Below, one piece after another: positions 7,680 through 17,037 of a DNA stretch of 64,000 nucleotides. This DNA is from Candidatus Accumulibacter proximus (GTDB taxonomy: Bacteria; Pseudomonadota; Gammaproteobacteria; Burkholderiales; Rhodocyclaceae): the NCBI GenBank assembly GCA_016709675.1, contig JADJMH010000001.1:682001-746000 (forward strand), given 5' to 3'. Made by a program: the position numbers and the translations under genes. How positions within the stretch are numbered: position 1 is the first letter of the stretch; each line of letters starts with the position of its first letter. The notes beneath the pieces are model-generated. The model had not been told where the DNA came from. It did no database searches and saw only the letters and a list, made by a program, of their open reading frames with translations.

Positions 7680-8947
7680 ACGGTCACCCCTTGCGCGACC
7701 AAAGAAGCCTCGTTGAACATGCTTTTCACGTCCGTGAACACACCGTTCTTCTGCAGTTTTCCGACGTAATCGGCCAGTGGACGCTCCTTGAACTGGCGAT
7801 GGGAAACGGCTGCCACAATCGCGGCTGCAACCGGCAGCTGCTCCCACGCTGTCAATTCAACGCCGTATTCATGCCGGGCCTCACCGGCGTCGGCAACCGG
7901 CTCATGCACCAGCACCCGAGCACCATAGGACTCCAGCTCCCGGATCACGTCGATGACGCGAGAGTTGCGCAGATCCGGACAGTCTTCCTTGAAAGTCAAC
8001 CCGAGCACGATTATCGGTGCATCCTTGACCTGCCAGCCATTACGGATCAACTGTTTGACCGTCTGTTCGGCAATGAACTTGCCCATGCCGTCGTTGATTC
8101 GGCGGCCGGCGTTGATCACTTCCGGGTGGTAGCCGAGCATCTCTGCCTTGTGCGTCAGATAGTAGGGATCAACGCCAATGCAGTGGCCACCGACCAGGCC
8201 AGGGCGGAAAGGAAGGAAGTTCCACTTGCTACCCGCTGCTTCCAGGACCTCCACCGTGTCAATACCGATACGGTCGAAGATGATCGCCAGCTCGTTCATC
8301 AAGGCGATATTCAGATCCCGCTGAGTGTTCTCGATAACCTTGGCGGCCTCGGCCACCTTGATGCTCGAGGCGGGATACACGCCGGCCGTGATCACGCTGC
8401 CATACACCTGCCTGACGCGCTCCAGTGTTTCCGATGTGTCGCCGGAAACGACCTTGACGATTTTCGTCAGCGTCCGTTCCTTGTCGCCCGGATTGATCCG
8501 CTCGGGTGAGTAACCAACGAAGAAGTCCTCTTTCCATTTCATTCCGGAGTACTTCTCGATAATCGGAATGCACACTTCCTCGGTTGCACCGGGGTAAACC
8601 GTGGACTCGAAAACGACCGTTGCGCCACGCTTCAGGTTCCTGCCGACCGCTTCCGATGAGCCGATCAGCGGTCCAAAATCCGGTTGATGAGCCTCGTCGA
8701 CGGGTGTCGGCACGGCAACGATCACGAAGTCCGCTTCAGCCAGTGCAGCGGCATCCGAACCCACCTCCAGATGAACCGCGGCCTTCAGCTCGGCACTACT
8801 CACCTCGCCAGTCGGATCGACGTGCTGCCGATAGTGCGCCACCTTGCTTGCCGACAGATCGTAACCGATGGTGCGCTGCCGCTTGCCGAACTCGACAGCA
8901 AGCGGCAGACCAACATAACCCAGACCAACCACAGCAACAATAGTCAT
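7667..8947 (-). CDS. tviB: UDP-N-acetyl-D-glucosamine 6-dehydrogenase, TviB/WbpO type
   Basis: A 426-residue nucleotide-sugar dehydrogenase. The N-terminal Rossmann motif is VVGLGYVGLPLAVEFG, the middle domain carries GYSPERINPGD, and the substrate and Lys region is VIENTQRDLNIALMNE (WbpO/TviB form). The substrate loop GGHCIGVDPYYLT contains the catalytic Cys, and the C-terminal domain has the usual LGLTFKEDCPDLRNS. It oxidises C6 of UDP-HexNAc with 2 NAD+. It precedes the C4 epimerase with overlap and follows prsT by 48 bp, supplying an acidic amino sugar for the exopolysaccharide. Confidence 0.93.
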   Translation of the reverse strand: MTIVAVVGLGYVGLPLAVEFGKRQRTIGYDLSASKVAHYRQHVDPTGEVSSAELKAAVHLEVGSDAAALAEADFVIVAVPTPVDEAHQPDFGPLIGSSEAVGRNLKRGATVVFESTVYPGATEEVCIPIIEKYSGMKWKEDFFVGYSPERINPGDKERTLTKIVKVVSGDTSETLERVRQVYGSVITAGVYPASSIKVAEAAKVIENTQRDLNIALMNELAIIFDRIGIDTVEVLEAAGSKWNFLPFRPGLVGGHCIGVDPYYLTHKAEMLGYHPEVINAGRRINDGMGKFIAEQTVKQLIRNGWQVKDAPIIVLGLTFKEDCPDLRNSRVIDVIRELESYGARVLVHEPVADAGEARHEYGVELTAWEQLPVAAAIVAAVSHRQFKERPLADYVGKLQKNGVFTDVKSMFNEASLVAQGVTVWRL

Positions 8948-8995
8948 CTATTTCCCATCCCGTAACGTTGATTTTTCCTGAACCACCCCGGCCGC

Positions 8996-11779
8996 CTACA
9001 GGCCCTTCTGCAACTCCGCGACCGCCGCCTGCGCCGGAAACTTGTCACCCAGCTTCGCCAGTTGATCGAGCTGAATCCTGGCCTCGCCCTTCTGCCCGAC
9101 CTTGATCAGCGCCCTGGCGTAATTGAGCCGAATCTGCGATGCCTGCGGCGCCAGTTCAAGCGCTTTCTTGAACAACTCCACGGCGCGTGCGCTGTCGCCC
9201 TTTTCAACCAGGATAACAGCCAGCGTGTCCATCACCGCCGGTTGATCGGGCGCCAGTTTGTTCGCCTTCTCGGCATAATCAATGGCCTTGGGATCCTTGA
9301 GCTGACCAGCAACCCACGCCAGATTATTGAGCACCGCCGCATTGTCCGGCTGCGCTTCGAGCAACACGCGGTAATGCCTGACGGCACCGGCGTAGTCCTT
9401 GCGGGCGGTCGCCTGTTCGGCCAGATAGAGGCGGAAGCGGGCGTCCTTGGCATGCTCCTTGAGCCACGCTTCGGCAAACTTGTCGGCCTCCGCATTGTTG
9501 CCACCCGCAAGCAGCGCCGAATGCAACTTGGCCGCCAGCTCGGCGCCCCCGACTTCCTTGAGCCCGGCGCGATAAGCGGCTGCGGCATCGCCCCATGCTT
9601 TCTTCGAGGCATGCGCGTCGCCCTCGAAAACGTAGCCGATAGCCTCCTTGGGCCTCTGTCTTTGCACGTCACGAGCAACATCGAGCGCTTCCTTGGTGCG
9701 ACCGGCGTCAAGTTCAAGCATCATGATCCCGCGCTGTGCATCCAGTGAGTCCGGCTTGACCTTGAGTGCTTTCTGCAGATTCTGCAGTGCAGCCTCCTTG
9801 TTCTTCGCCGCCACTTCAATTTCGGCCATGCGCAGATAGGGCAGCGGAGAATCCGGCTTGATCGCGACCAGCTTGCCGTAGGTGGCCAGTGCCTGGTTCA
9901 AGTCGCCGGCAGCCTGCTGGGCGCGTCCCGCAGCATCGAGGATCTCCGGCCGTTCTGGCAGCGCTGCAAGCGCCTCCTGGCCCGCGGCAAGGGCACTCTT
10001 GGTCTCGTTCTTGCTCAGGTACAGGCCAATCAATCGCAAACGTGGGGCCGGGTCAGTCGGGCTTGCGGTCACCGCCTTGCCGATCAGCGCCGCAACTTCT
10101 TCGGTGGTTCCCCCAGCTTTCGCCCGCAGTTCGGCAAGAGCCAGAAGCGCCTGCACGTTCTTCGGGTCCTTGACCAGCACGGCCTCGAAACGCTTCCGGG
10201 CTTCCTCGGGTTTTTTCTCGACCAGGTCCAGATTGGCCAGATTGACTGCAGCCGGAAAATAGGCCGCGTTCAAGGCCAGCGCCTTTTCAAAGCTCTTCCG
10301 CGCCCCGGCGATGTCGCGCTTGCCAAGCAGCGCCGTACCCCGCAGGTTGTGCGTCAAGGGATCGTCGGGCTGCTTTTTCTCCAGAGCCGCGATTGCCTTC
10401 AGCGCCGCATCGATCTCCCGCCGCTGCAGGTGGGCTGCGATCAGGGCCAGATCCGCCCGGTTGCCGGGGTCCGCCGCCGCAACCTGTTCCAGGTCACGAA
10501 ACGCGGCATCACTATCGCCTCTTGCCATACTGACCATCGCCAACGAGGTGCGCTTGCCCGGATTCTTGGGATCGAGCGCGGCTGCCCGCGCAAAATACGT
10601 CCCGGCCTTGTCGATCTGGCCGTTCTGCAGAAACACCTGTCCCGCCAGGGCGAGCATGTTCGAATCCTTGTCGATCTTGTCAAGGACCGGTTCCAGGATA
10701 CCCAATGCCTTGCCTGGCTGGGAATTCTGCAGGTAGCTGGCGATCAGGACGCGGCGTGCGACACCGAGCGGCGGGGTCTGCGGCAGTGCCTTGAGCAGGT
10801 AGGTCTCGGCCTGTGGAAAGGCCTTCAATTCGTACTCGATCAGGCCCGCCAGTTGTAGACCGAGAGGATTGTCCGGAACAGCCCGGAGCATCAGGAGTAT
10901 GGCGTCCCTGGCAGCCGCATACTCCTTCTTCTGATAGGCGAGCATGGCCGCCAGGTAATGCGTCTGGGGATGATTGGCAGCAATCTGTTTCATCGACGCA
11001 AGCTGCGCGCCGGCATCATCGATCTTGCCCTCCGCCAGCAGCTGGCGAATGATCGCTGCATGCGCGGCGAGATAGTCCGGCTTGATTTCCAGTGCCTTCC
11101 GATAGGCAAGCATGGCGCCCGCAGCATCCCCCTGGGCAGACAAGAGATCACCCTTGATCTGCCAGGCGTCATGCAGCCCGGGTGATTTCTCGAGGGCCCT
11201 GTCGAGCAGCGCCACGGCCCCCGGCAGATCACCGCGGCCGGCTTTCATCCGCGCCTCGCCGATCAATGCCGGGGGGTTGCCTGGTTCCGCGGCCAGTGAC
11301 GCGGCATAAGCGGCCTCAGCCTGATCCGGCTTGCCCTGCATCACGTAGGCCTGACCAATCGAGGTCTGCAATGCCGACTTTGCCGCCGGCGTCGTGAGCT
11401 CGGCTTTGGCCAACTCGCCTGTCACTTTCTCGGGCTGGCCCAGCATCAACAGGGTGCGTGCCAGCAAGGGAACCACCTCATCGGCCGGGTAATTCAGATC
11501 CTTCGCCTTGCGCAACTCGACCTCGGCGCCCGTGGGATCGCTTCCTTCAAGCAGCGCCTTGGCGAGCAGAAAACGTGCCTCGGCAAGTTGTGGGTCCTTC
11601 TGCAAGGCGTTCTTCAGCTGGATGACGGCAGTCTTGTGGTCGTTTTTCAGCAGAGATTCCTTTGCCGAAGACAGCAGGGCTGTCGGGTTCTCTCCGCCGC
11701 AGCCGATCAGGAGAAGAGTGACCAGCAATGCTGAAGCGGTCGCCTGGCGCAGCGTGTGCATCGAGTTACGTGTATTCAT
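8996..11779 (-). CDS. prsT: XrtA/PEP-CTERM system TPR lipoprotein PrsT
   Basis: About 927 residues. The start is the ATG at 11779 (Met-Asn-Thr-Arg), with GGGGAT just upstream, rather than an in-frame GTG at 11791. The N-terminus is a lipoprotein signal with the lipobox LLIGC. The rest is about 20 tetratricopeptide repeats, for example EARFLLAKALLEGSDPTGAE and AVLNNLAWVAGQLKDPKAI. PrsT is the TPR protein that accompanies PrsK/PrsR in exosortase (XrtA/EpsH) loci and is expected at the inner or outer membrane as a scaffold for polymer assembly or secretion. Length, lipobox and position next to prsR all agree with the family. Confidence 0.93.
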   Translation of the reverse strand: MNTRNSMHTLRQATASALLVTLLLIGCGGENPTALLSSAKESLLKNDHKTAVIQLKNALQKDPQLAEARFLLAKALLEGSDPTGAEVELRKAKDLNYPADEVVPLLARTLLMLGQPEKVTGELAKAELTTPAAKSALQTSIGQAYVMQGKPDQAEAAYAASLAAEPGNPPALIGEARMKAGRGDLPGAVALLDRALEKSPGLHDAWQIKGDLLSAQGDAAGAMLAYRKALEIKPDYLAAHAAIIRQLLAEGKIDDAGAQLASMKQIAANHPQTHYLAAMLAYQKKEYAAARDAILLMLRAVPDNPLGLQLAGLIEYELKAFPQAETYLLKALPQTPPLGVARRVLIASYLQNSQPGKALGILEPVLDKIDKDSNMLALAGQVFLQNGQIDKAGTYFARAAALDPKNPGKRTSLAMVSMARGDSDAAFRDLEQVAAADPGNRADLALIAAHLQRREIDAALKAIAALEKKQPDDPLTHNLRGTALLGKRDIAGARKSFEKALALNAAYFPAAVNLANLDLVEKKPEEARKRFEAVLVKDPKNVQALLALAELRAKAGGTTEEVAALIGKAVTASPTDPAPRLRLIGLYLSKNETKSALAAGQEALAALPERPEILDAAGRAQQAAGDLNQALATYGKLVAIKPDSPLPYLRMAEIEVAAKNKEAALQNLQKALKVKPDSLDAQRGIMMLELDAGRTKEALDVARDVQRQRPKEAIGYVFEGDAHASKKAWGDAAAAYRAGLKEVGGAELAAKLHSALLAGGNNAEADKFAEAWLKEHAKDARFRLYLAEQATARKDYAGAVRHYRVLLEAQPDNAAVLNNLAWVAGQLKDPKAIDYAEKANKLAPDQPAVMDTLAVILVEKGDSARAVELFKKALELAPQASQIRLNYARALIKVGQKGEARIQLDQLAKLGDKFPAQAAVAELQKGL

Positions 11780-11822
11780 GAGGATCCCCACGGAGTCGAA
11801 AAAGTGTTGTCCGAAACAAACC

Positions 11823-13181
11823 TTATTTCAGCCCAAACCTGTGCATCATATCGTACAGCGTTGGCCGGCTGACACCGAGCAACTCGGCCGCCCTGACGAC
11901 GTTGCCGTCGGCGCGCGCCAGAGCGGTAATGATGACCCGCCTTTCCGCTTCATCACGCGCTTGCCGCAGGTCCAGCACAGCTGGGTCAGTCTGTTCTCCG
12001 CCCAGAAAGCCGATCTCCTCGGCGGTGATCTGATTGCCGTCGGCCATGATCACCGCCCGCTTGATGCAGTTTTCCAGCTCGCGAACGTTGCCTGGCCAAG
12101 TGTGCGATTCTATCGTCCGCAGGGCGTCTTCGCGCAAGGTCATCGCACCCCGGTTGTTGTCAGCAGCAAACCGCCTGACAAAGGCGTGCGCCAGCAAGGA
12201 AACATCTCCGAGGCGGGCGCGCAAGGGCGGAATGTTCACGACAATTTCCGCCAGGCGATAGTACAGATCCTCCCGGAAACGTCCCTCGGAAATCAGATAC
12301 TGGAGATTTTGATGCGTCGCACAGACGATCCGGACGTTGACTGGAATCTCCTGCCGTCCGCCGATCCGTTCAATCACCCGCTCCTGCAGAAAACGAAGCA
12401 GTTTGGCCTGCAAGGCATGCGGCAAGTCGCCGATCTCGTCTAGCATCAGCGTGCCGTTGTTTGCTGTCTCAATCTTGCCTGGAGTGGTCTTGGCAGCTCC
12501 GGTGAAAGCGCCTTTCTCGTAACCAAAGAGCTCGCTCTCGAGCAGATTGTCCGGGATTGCGGCACAGTTGATCGCGATGAAGCGTTCGCGGCGCCTCTGC
12601 GACGACTCATGAACACCCCGCGCCAGAAGTTCCTTGCCGGTTCCGCTTTCACCCAGCAGGAGCACCGTCGCGTCGGTGACCGCAACCCGCTCAATCGTGC
12701 GACAGACACGCAGCAGCTCGGGGTCGCGGGTGATCAGGCCGGCCAGCACATCCGGCTGATGCATCGACTGCAGCCGCTCGTTCTCCTTCTGCAATTCATG
12801 GAGGCGTTGGGCGCGTTCTATTGTCAGACCAAGCATTTCGATCTCGAACGGCTTGGCAAAAAAATCATAAGCGCCGAGAGCAACTGCGCGCAGCGCGTTG
12901 ACGCGATCGTTCTGACCGGTCAGGACGATTATCTTGGTGTCCGGTGCGAGAGCCAGGATCTCCTCGAGCAGCTTGAAACCTTCGGAAACGGAATCGGCGT
13001 CAGGCGGCAAACCCAGGTCCATCGTCACCACCGGCGGCTGGTAGCGACGCACCAGTTGCAGCGCGCTCTCACGGTCATCCGCCGTGAGCGCCTCATACTG
13101 GTCAAACGCCCAGCGAATCTGTTTCTGCAGCGCTCGGTCGTCCTCGACGATCAGCAGAAGAGGCAATTTCTGTGCACTCAT
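11823..13181 (-). CDS. prsR: PEP-CTERM-box response regulator PrsR (NtrC-type, sigma-54 activator)
   Basis: A 452-residue protein. The N-terminal receiver domain has acidic residues in LLIVEDD and the phospho-acceptor Asp in VTMDLGLPP. The central AAA+ domain has Walker A GESGTGKE and the sigma-54-contacting GAFTGA in EKGAFTGAAK. A C-terminal Fis-type helix-turn-helix ends in VRAAELLGVSRPTLYDMMHRFGLK. It is the cognate regulator of PrsK and is expected to activate sigma-54 promoters of PEP-CTERM protein genes. Its start overlaps the prsK stop in an ATGA. Confidence 0.96.
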   Translation of the reverse strand: MSAQKLPLLLIVEDDRALQKQIRWAFDQYEALTADDRESALQLVRRYQPPVVTMDLGLPPDADSVSEGFKLLEEILALAPDTKIIVLTGQNDRVNALRAVALGAYDFFAKPFEIEMLGLTIERAQRLHELQKENERLQSMHQPDVLAGLITRDPELLRVCRTIERVAVTDATVLLLGESGTGKELLARGVHESSQRRRERFIAINCAAIPDNLLESELFGYEKGAFTGAAKTTPGKIETANNGTLMLDEIGDLPHALQAKLLRFLQERVIERIGGRQEIPVNVRIVCATHQNLQYLISEGRFREDLYYRLAEIVVNIPPLRARLGDVSLLAHAFVRRFAADNNRGAMTLREDALRTIESHTWPGNVRELENCIKRAVIMADGNQITAEEIGFLGGEQTDPAVLDLRQARDEAERRVIITALARADGNVVRAAELLGVSRPTLYDMMHRFGLK

Positions 13182-15277
13182 GCCGATTCCTTCGACAAGC
13201 CAGGGGACTCGACTCCGCTGCCCGCGTCAAACAATGGCAACAGCAGATCCACCTGCGTTCCGACGTCGACGGCGCTATCCACCGACAGCTTGCCTCCCAG
13301 TTCATGAACATACTGGAAGCTCTCGTAGGCACCAATACCCATTCCCGTCGGCTTGGTCGTCTGGAAAGGCTTGAACAGGCGCTCGCGAACAAACTCGGGG
13401 CTCATCCCGCGCCCGGTATCGCCCACCTCGACGAGGGCATGTGCCCCTTGCCGGGCCAGCCTGACCCAAACGCGACCACCGTGCTCCGTGGCATCCAGCG
13501 CGTTCTGCACCAGATGGCCGACCACGCGCTCAATCCGGTCTTCGTGCCCACGGGCAATCAGCCGTTCCTCGATACTCAGCTCCACATCCCTCCCCTGACC
13601 GGACTTGGCGGACTGAATCCGCCGCACTACGTCAGCCAGGTCAATACCGCGCGGCCCATCAAGCGGTGTTGCCCCTTCGCGTAGTTGCATCATCAGCTTT
13701 CGCATACGCTCGACAGAATGATTGACCGTCATCAGCATGTCTTGCTGAAATTCCGGATTCTCACGATGGCGTTCAGCGTTCTTGAGCATCAGTGACAGTT
13801 GAGCAACGATATTCTTCAAGTCATGTACGACAAAAGCGGACATACGGTTGAAGGAATCGAACTTCCGGACCTCGAGGAGGGCCTCGCTGGCCTGCATCTG
13901 ACCGAGAAACGCCCCGGCCTGCCGTGCCGCTGTCTTCAAGAGGTCGTTAATCTCCCAGTTGACGTCGATTCTGGTGCGGGCCGTCGCCAGGACGACAAAG
14001 GCGATCAGTTCGCTGCCGGTGGTCAGCGGAACAACCAGCCATGCATTCGGAACCTCGACCAGCCAGGACGGAAGTTCCAGCCCATCATAGCGGCGCGGCA
14101 ACGAGCGATACTCTTCCAGGTTGATCACCCAGCCGCTGTCGAGCAAGAAACGGCAGAGGGGGCTGCCGACATCCTCAGTCGCCGGCGAAGCCGGCATGTT
14201 CCAGAAAGCTGCCTGCGCAAAAAAGCGCCCCGAGGGGTCCTTCAGCCACAGCGCGCCACTCGGACTCTCGACCATGTCGGCCAAGCCACGCACGACATGT
14301 CGCCCCATCCCGGCGAAGCCTCCCTGAGAAGACAGTGTCTGCGTAAATCGCAACCATTCCTCACGATAGTCGTAGCGGTAACTGAAAAAATGCTTGCCGA
14401 CCTGCACCCTCAACCTGGCCCTCATCGAACCGGAAACGGTCAGAGCAGCGAGAACCAGCAAGGCGGCAAAGAGCAGCGCCATCTGCAGGGCCCGCCCCCA
14501 TTCGCCACCGAAGAAGCGGACATAGTAACCGGCCGCCGCCATGAAAAGGAGATAGGTGCCCACGATCAGCAGTGTCGCCGAGTGCAGGACAGCACGTTGC
14601 GACATGACCAGCCTTCTCTTCCAGTCATGGCTTCGGATCGCTGACAAGGCCACCAGCGGCAAGCCCATGGCATGCGCAAAACCGCGAACGCTGAAGGCGT
14701 CCGCATCAATGCGGTTGAACAGGAGTGCGTCTGAGTACAGATACATGTCGAACAGGAAGACTCCTCCGAGCCCAAGACACAATGGCTTGATACTCCAGCG
14801 AAAGTCAGGTGAGACATTGCGGAAGAGGCGCTCGACCAACACCAGGCCGTACACACTCATCGCCAGTGAAACAAACAAGGCCACTCGTTGCGACGGCAGG
14901 ACGAGGTCGACACCCAGGACGAGCATGACTTGCGCGGTGAAACCAACCAAGACCAGCAGCAGCGCGAAGCCGCTCAGCCAGCTCGCAGGTTCTGACGAAG
15001 ACTCGCCCTCGGTGGAGTCCGGCTTCATCAGGACGAGGAGAAAGAAATACCATCCGCCGAAACGCAGTACGTCAGCCAGCAGGCTGCCGGCGAGGAACAC
15101 CACCTGGCCGGTCAGCGCAAAGGCCAGGCTCAGCATACCCCACAGCGCGCACAGGCTGACGGCAAGGAACATGGCTCGACTGCGACCGCCAGCTCGCCAG
15201 CCGGATAGAAGGTAAAGTGTGAGCAGCGCCGCCAACACGCCAGCCAGCCCGTAGCTCCACACTGTGACCATTGCCAT
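13178..15277 (-). CDS. prsK: XrtA/PEP-CTERM system histidine kinase PrsK
   Basis: About 699 residues, with start assigned to the ATG at 15277 so that the first membrane helix comes directly after the N-terminus. Roughly 8-10 N-terminal membrane helices (about 1-290) are followed by a GAF-like cytoplasmic domain (about 320-470), then a kinase core with the atypical H-box FVVHDLKNIVAQ. The N-box is VGHLVQNALDATEHGG, and the G-boxes are GDTGRGMSPEF and GMGIGAYES. The multi-pass sensor, GAF and HDLKN combination is diagnostic of PrsK. It phosphorylates PrsR, encoded with a 4-bp overlap. Confidence 0.96.
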   Translation of the reverse strand: MAMVTVWSYGLAGVLAALLTLYLLSGWRAGGRSRAMFLAVSLCALWGMLSLAFALTGQVVFLAGSLLADVLRFGGWYFFLLVLMKPDSTEGESSSEPASWLSGFALLLVLVGFTAQVMLVLGVDLVLPSQRVALFVSLAMSVYGLVLVERLFRNVSPDFRWSIKPLCLGLGGVFLFDMYLYSDALLFNRIDADAFSVRGFAHAMGLPLVALSAIRSHDWKRRLVMSQRAVLHSATLLIVGTYLLFMAAAGYYVRFFGGEWGRALQMALLFAALLVLAALTVSGSMRARLRVQVGKHFFSYRYDYREEWLRFTQTLSSQGGFAGMGRHVVRGLADMVESPSGALWLKDPSGRFFAQAAFWNMPASPATEDVGSPLCRFLLDSGWVINLEEYRSLPRRYDGLELPSWLVEVPNAWLVVPLTTGSELIAFVVLATARTRIDVNWEINDLLKTAARQAGAFLGQMQASEALLEVRKFDSFNRMSAFVVHDLKNIVAQLSLMLKNAERHRENPEFQQDMLMTVNHSVERMRKLMMQLREGATPLDGPRGIDLADVVRRIQSAKSGQGRDVELSIEERLIARGHEDRIERVVGHLVQNALDATEHGGRVWVRLARQGAHALVEVGDTGRGMSPEFVRERLFKPFQTTKPTGMGIGAYESFQYVHELGGKLSVDSAVDVGTQVDLLLPLFDAGSGVESPGLSKESA

Positions 15278-15350
15278 CTTGCTGTCTATCACCGCCCACA
15301 ATCCTCGCGTATCCTCGCACCCCGATAAACCGCAGGCCACAGAGGATTTC

Positions 15351-16733
15351 TCACCGGGCCCCCTTGCCAGTCAAGACCACACCGACCGTCTGGAACAGAA
15401 TCAGGATATCCAGGAAAAGGGTGTGGTTCTTGACGTAATACAGATCGTATTGCAGCTTGTGCACGGAGTCTTCGAACGTTGAACCGTATTGGTAACGCAC
15501 CTGCGCCCAGCCGGTCAGCCCTGGCTTGACACTGTGCCGTACGGCGTAGAACGGGATGTCACGCGTCAACTGGTCAACAAAATACGGGCGCTCAGGGCGA
15601 GGTCCGACCAGGCTCATATCCCCCGCCAGCACATTGTACAATTGCGGCAGTTCGTCGATGCGCAACTTGCGAATGAGCCGACCAACCCGCGTCACACGAT
15701 CATCGTCCAGTGTCGCCCAGCGAGGTTTGCCGTCGCTCTCGGCGTCGTTGAACATGCTGCGAAACTTGATGACCTTGAACAGACGGCCATCGAGACCAAC
15801 CCGTTCCTGCCGATAGAAGATCGAAAGCCCATCTTCCAGGACGATCAGAATCGCCGTGAGCATCATTACCGGCAAGGAAAGCAACAGCAGGGCAGACGCC
15901 ACCACGACATCAAACAGCCGCTTGACACTCGTCCGCCGCCAATTCTGCCGGAAGCCCTCGCCAAATATCATCCAGCCGACGCGCAGCGAATCGAGACGGA
16001 GTTGCCCCAGAGCACGTTCGAAGTAGCTCGCCAGATCGAGTACCCGGACACCGGACAGCTTGCAGTCAAGCAGTTCGCGCAAGGGCAGTGCACCGCCGCG
16101 ACGCTCCCGGACGGCCACGATGATCTCGTCAACCCTCAGGGATTGCGCCGTGTCGGAGAGGGACATCTCCTGGGACAGGACAACCTGCACCGGAACGACA
16201 ATCTCCGTTTCAGTAGCGCAAGGATAATAACCGACGATCTGAATATCCGGATCCGACTTGCGCAACACGCGGCCCACGTTCTCGGCTTCCTCACCGACGC
16301 CAAAAACCAGCACGCGGTGACTGAGAATGGAGCCAGACCGGCTGTGTGCCGAGTGGACGCGACGAAGCAGTGTCGTAAACAGCGCCGCCAGCCCGGACAG
16401 TAACAGGAAGTTCCGATCGATCTCGGCCACCGAAAGCAGATAGAACACCCCATACGCCAGCGGAATGGCGAGGTAAAGGGACAACACGGCGCGTGCTCTA
16501 GTCTCCTCCCGCGTACGGCTATGCACTCGCTGATAGATCCCCAGCCAAGTGTTGAAAACGACCATTGTCAGCGCAAAGATCACGGCATAGAAGGCGACTT
16601 TCTCAAGTTCGAGGTGGCCGCCACCGCCAATCCACATCGCGGCAAGAATGACGCAGACGACCGGGAACATCAGGTCGACGGCAACCTGGGCAATAGTCTT
16701 CCGATGAAACCAATGATTGAACACCTTGATCAC
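15351..16733 (-). CDS. XrtA/PEP-CTERM-type undecaprenyl-phosphate sugar transferase
   Basis: A 460-residue protein. The GTG at 16733, with AAGGGG upstream, is chosen because it gives the family N-terminus (V-I-K-V-F-N-H-W-F). Four N-terminal membrane helices, a CoA-binding-like Rossmann domain (VLVFGVGEEAENVGRVL), a fifth membrane helix (about 275-297) and a C-terminal bacterial sugar transferase domain follow. Signature motifs are KRLFDVVVA, FRSMFNDAESDG, KLRIDELPQLYNVLAGDMSLVGPRPERP and KPGLTGWAQVRY. It would load the first sugar-1-phosphate on undecaprenyl phosphate for repeat-unit synthesis. This is the form always linked to XrtA loci. Confidence 0.95.
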   Translation of the reverse strand: MIKVFNHWFHRKTIAQVAVDLMFPVVCVILAAMWIGGGGHLELEKVAFYAVIFALTMVVFNTWLGIYQRVHSRTREETRARAVLSLYLAIPLAYGVFYLLSVAEIDRNFLLLSGLAALFTTLLRRVHSAHSRSGSILSHRVLVFGVGEEAENVGRVLRKSDPDIQIVGYYPCATETEIVVPVQVVLSQEMSLSDTAQSLRVDEIIVAVRERRGGALPLRELLDCKLSGVRVLDLASYFERALGQLRLDSLRVGWMIFGEGFRQNWRRTSVKRLFDVVVASALLLLSLPVMMLTAILIVLEDGLSIFYRQERVGLDGRLFKVIKFRSMFNDAESDGKPRWATLDDDRVTRVGRLIRKLRIDELPQLYNVLAGDMSLVGPRPERPYFVDQLTRDIPFYAVRHSVKPGLTGWAQVRYQYGSTFEDSVHKLQYDLYYVKNHTLFLDILILFQTVGVVLTGKGAR

Positions 16734-16959
16734 GATAGACCCCTTGCAAGCACGAACCTGGAAACTTCTCGTTAATGAACGATGCTCGGCGAACTCCCCG
16801 AAACTCAAGATACCGAGCAAACGCTACAGGACGAAGGCTATCAGTGCAGATGGACGGCGACTGTGAACTAATGCACAAGCAGCGACTGATACCTCACCAG
16901 GGAAGACGTCCTGCTCTCCAGGGAATCCAGACACTGCTGGGGCGACAAGAGACAAGCAC

Positions 16960-16984
16960 TTGATACAATTGGATATCATATCAA
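16960..16984. promoter_or_regulatory. AT-rich inverted repeat, possible operator
   Basis: TTGATA and its inverse TATCAA flank 13 bp that include CAATTG and GATATC palindromes. The element stands out against the GC-rich background, lies in the 304-bp gap upstream of the sugar transferase gene, and is close to a minus-strand TATAAT (17016-17021). No regulator is identified. The rest of the 16734-17037 gap shows no gene. Confidence 0.35.
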
Positions 16985-17037
16985 CAGATAGCCCGATCGA
17001 CGGACTTATGCCGATATTATACGCTGAGCAGTAACCC

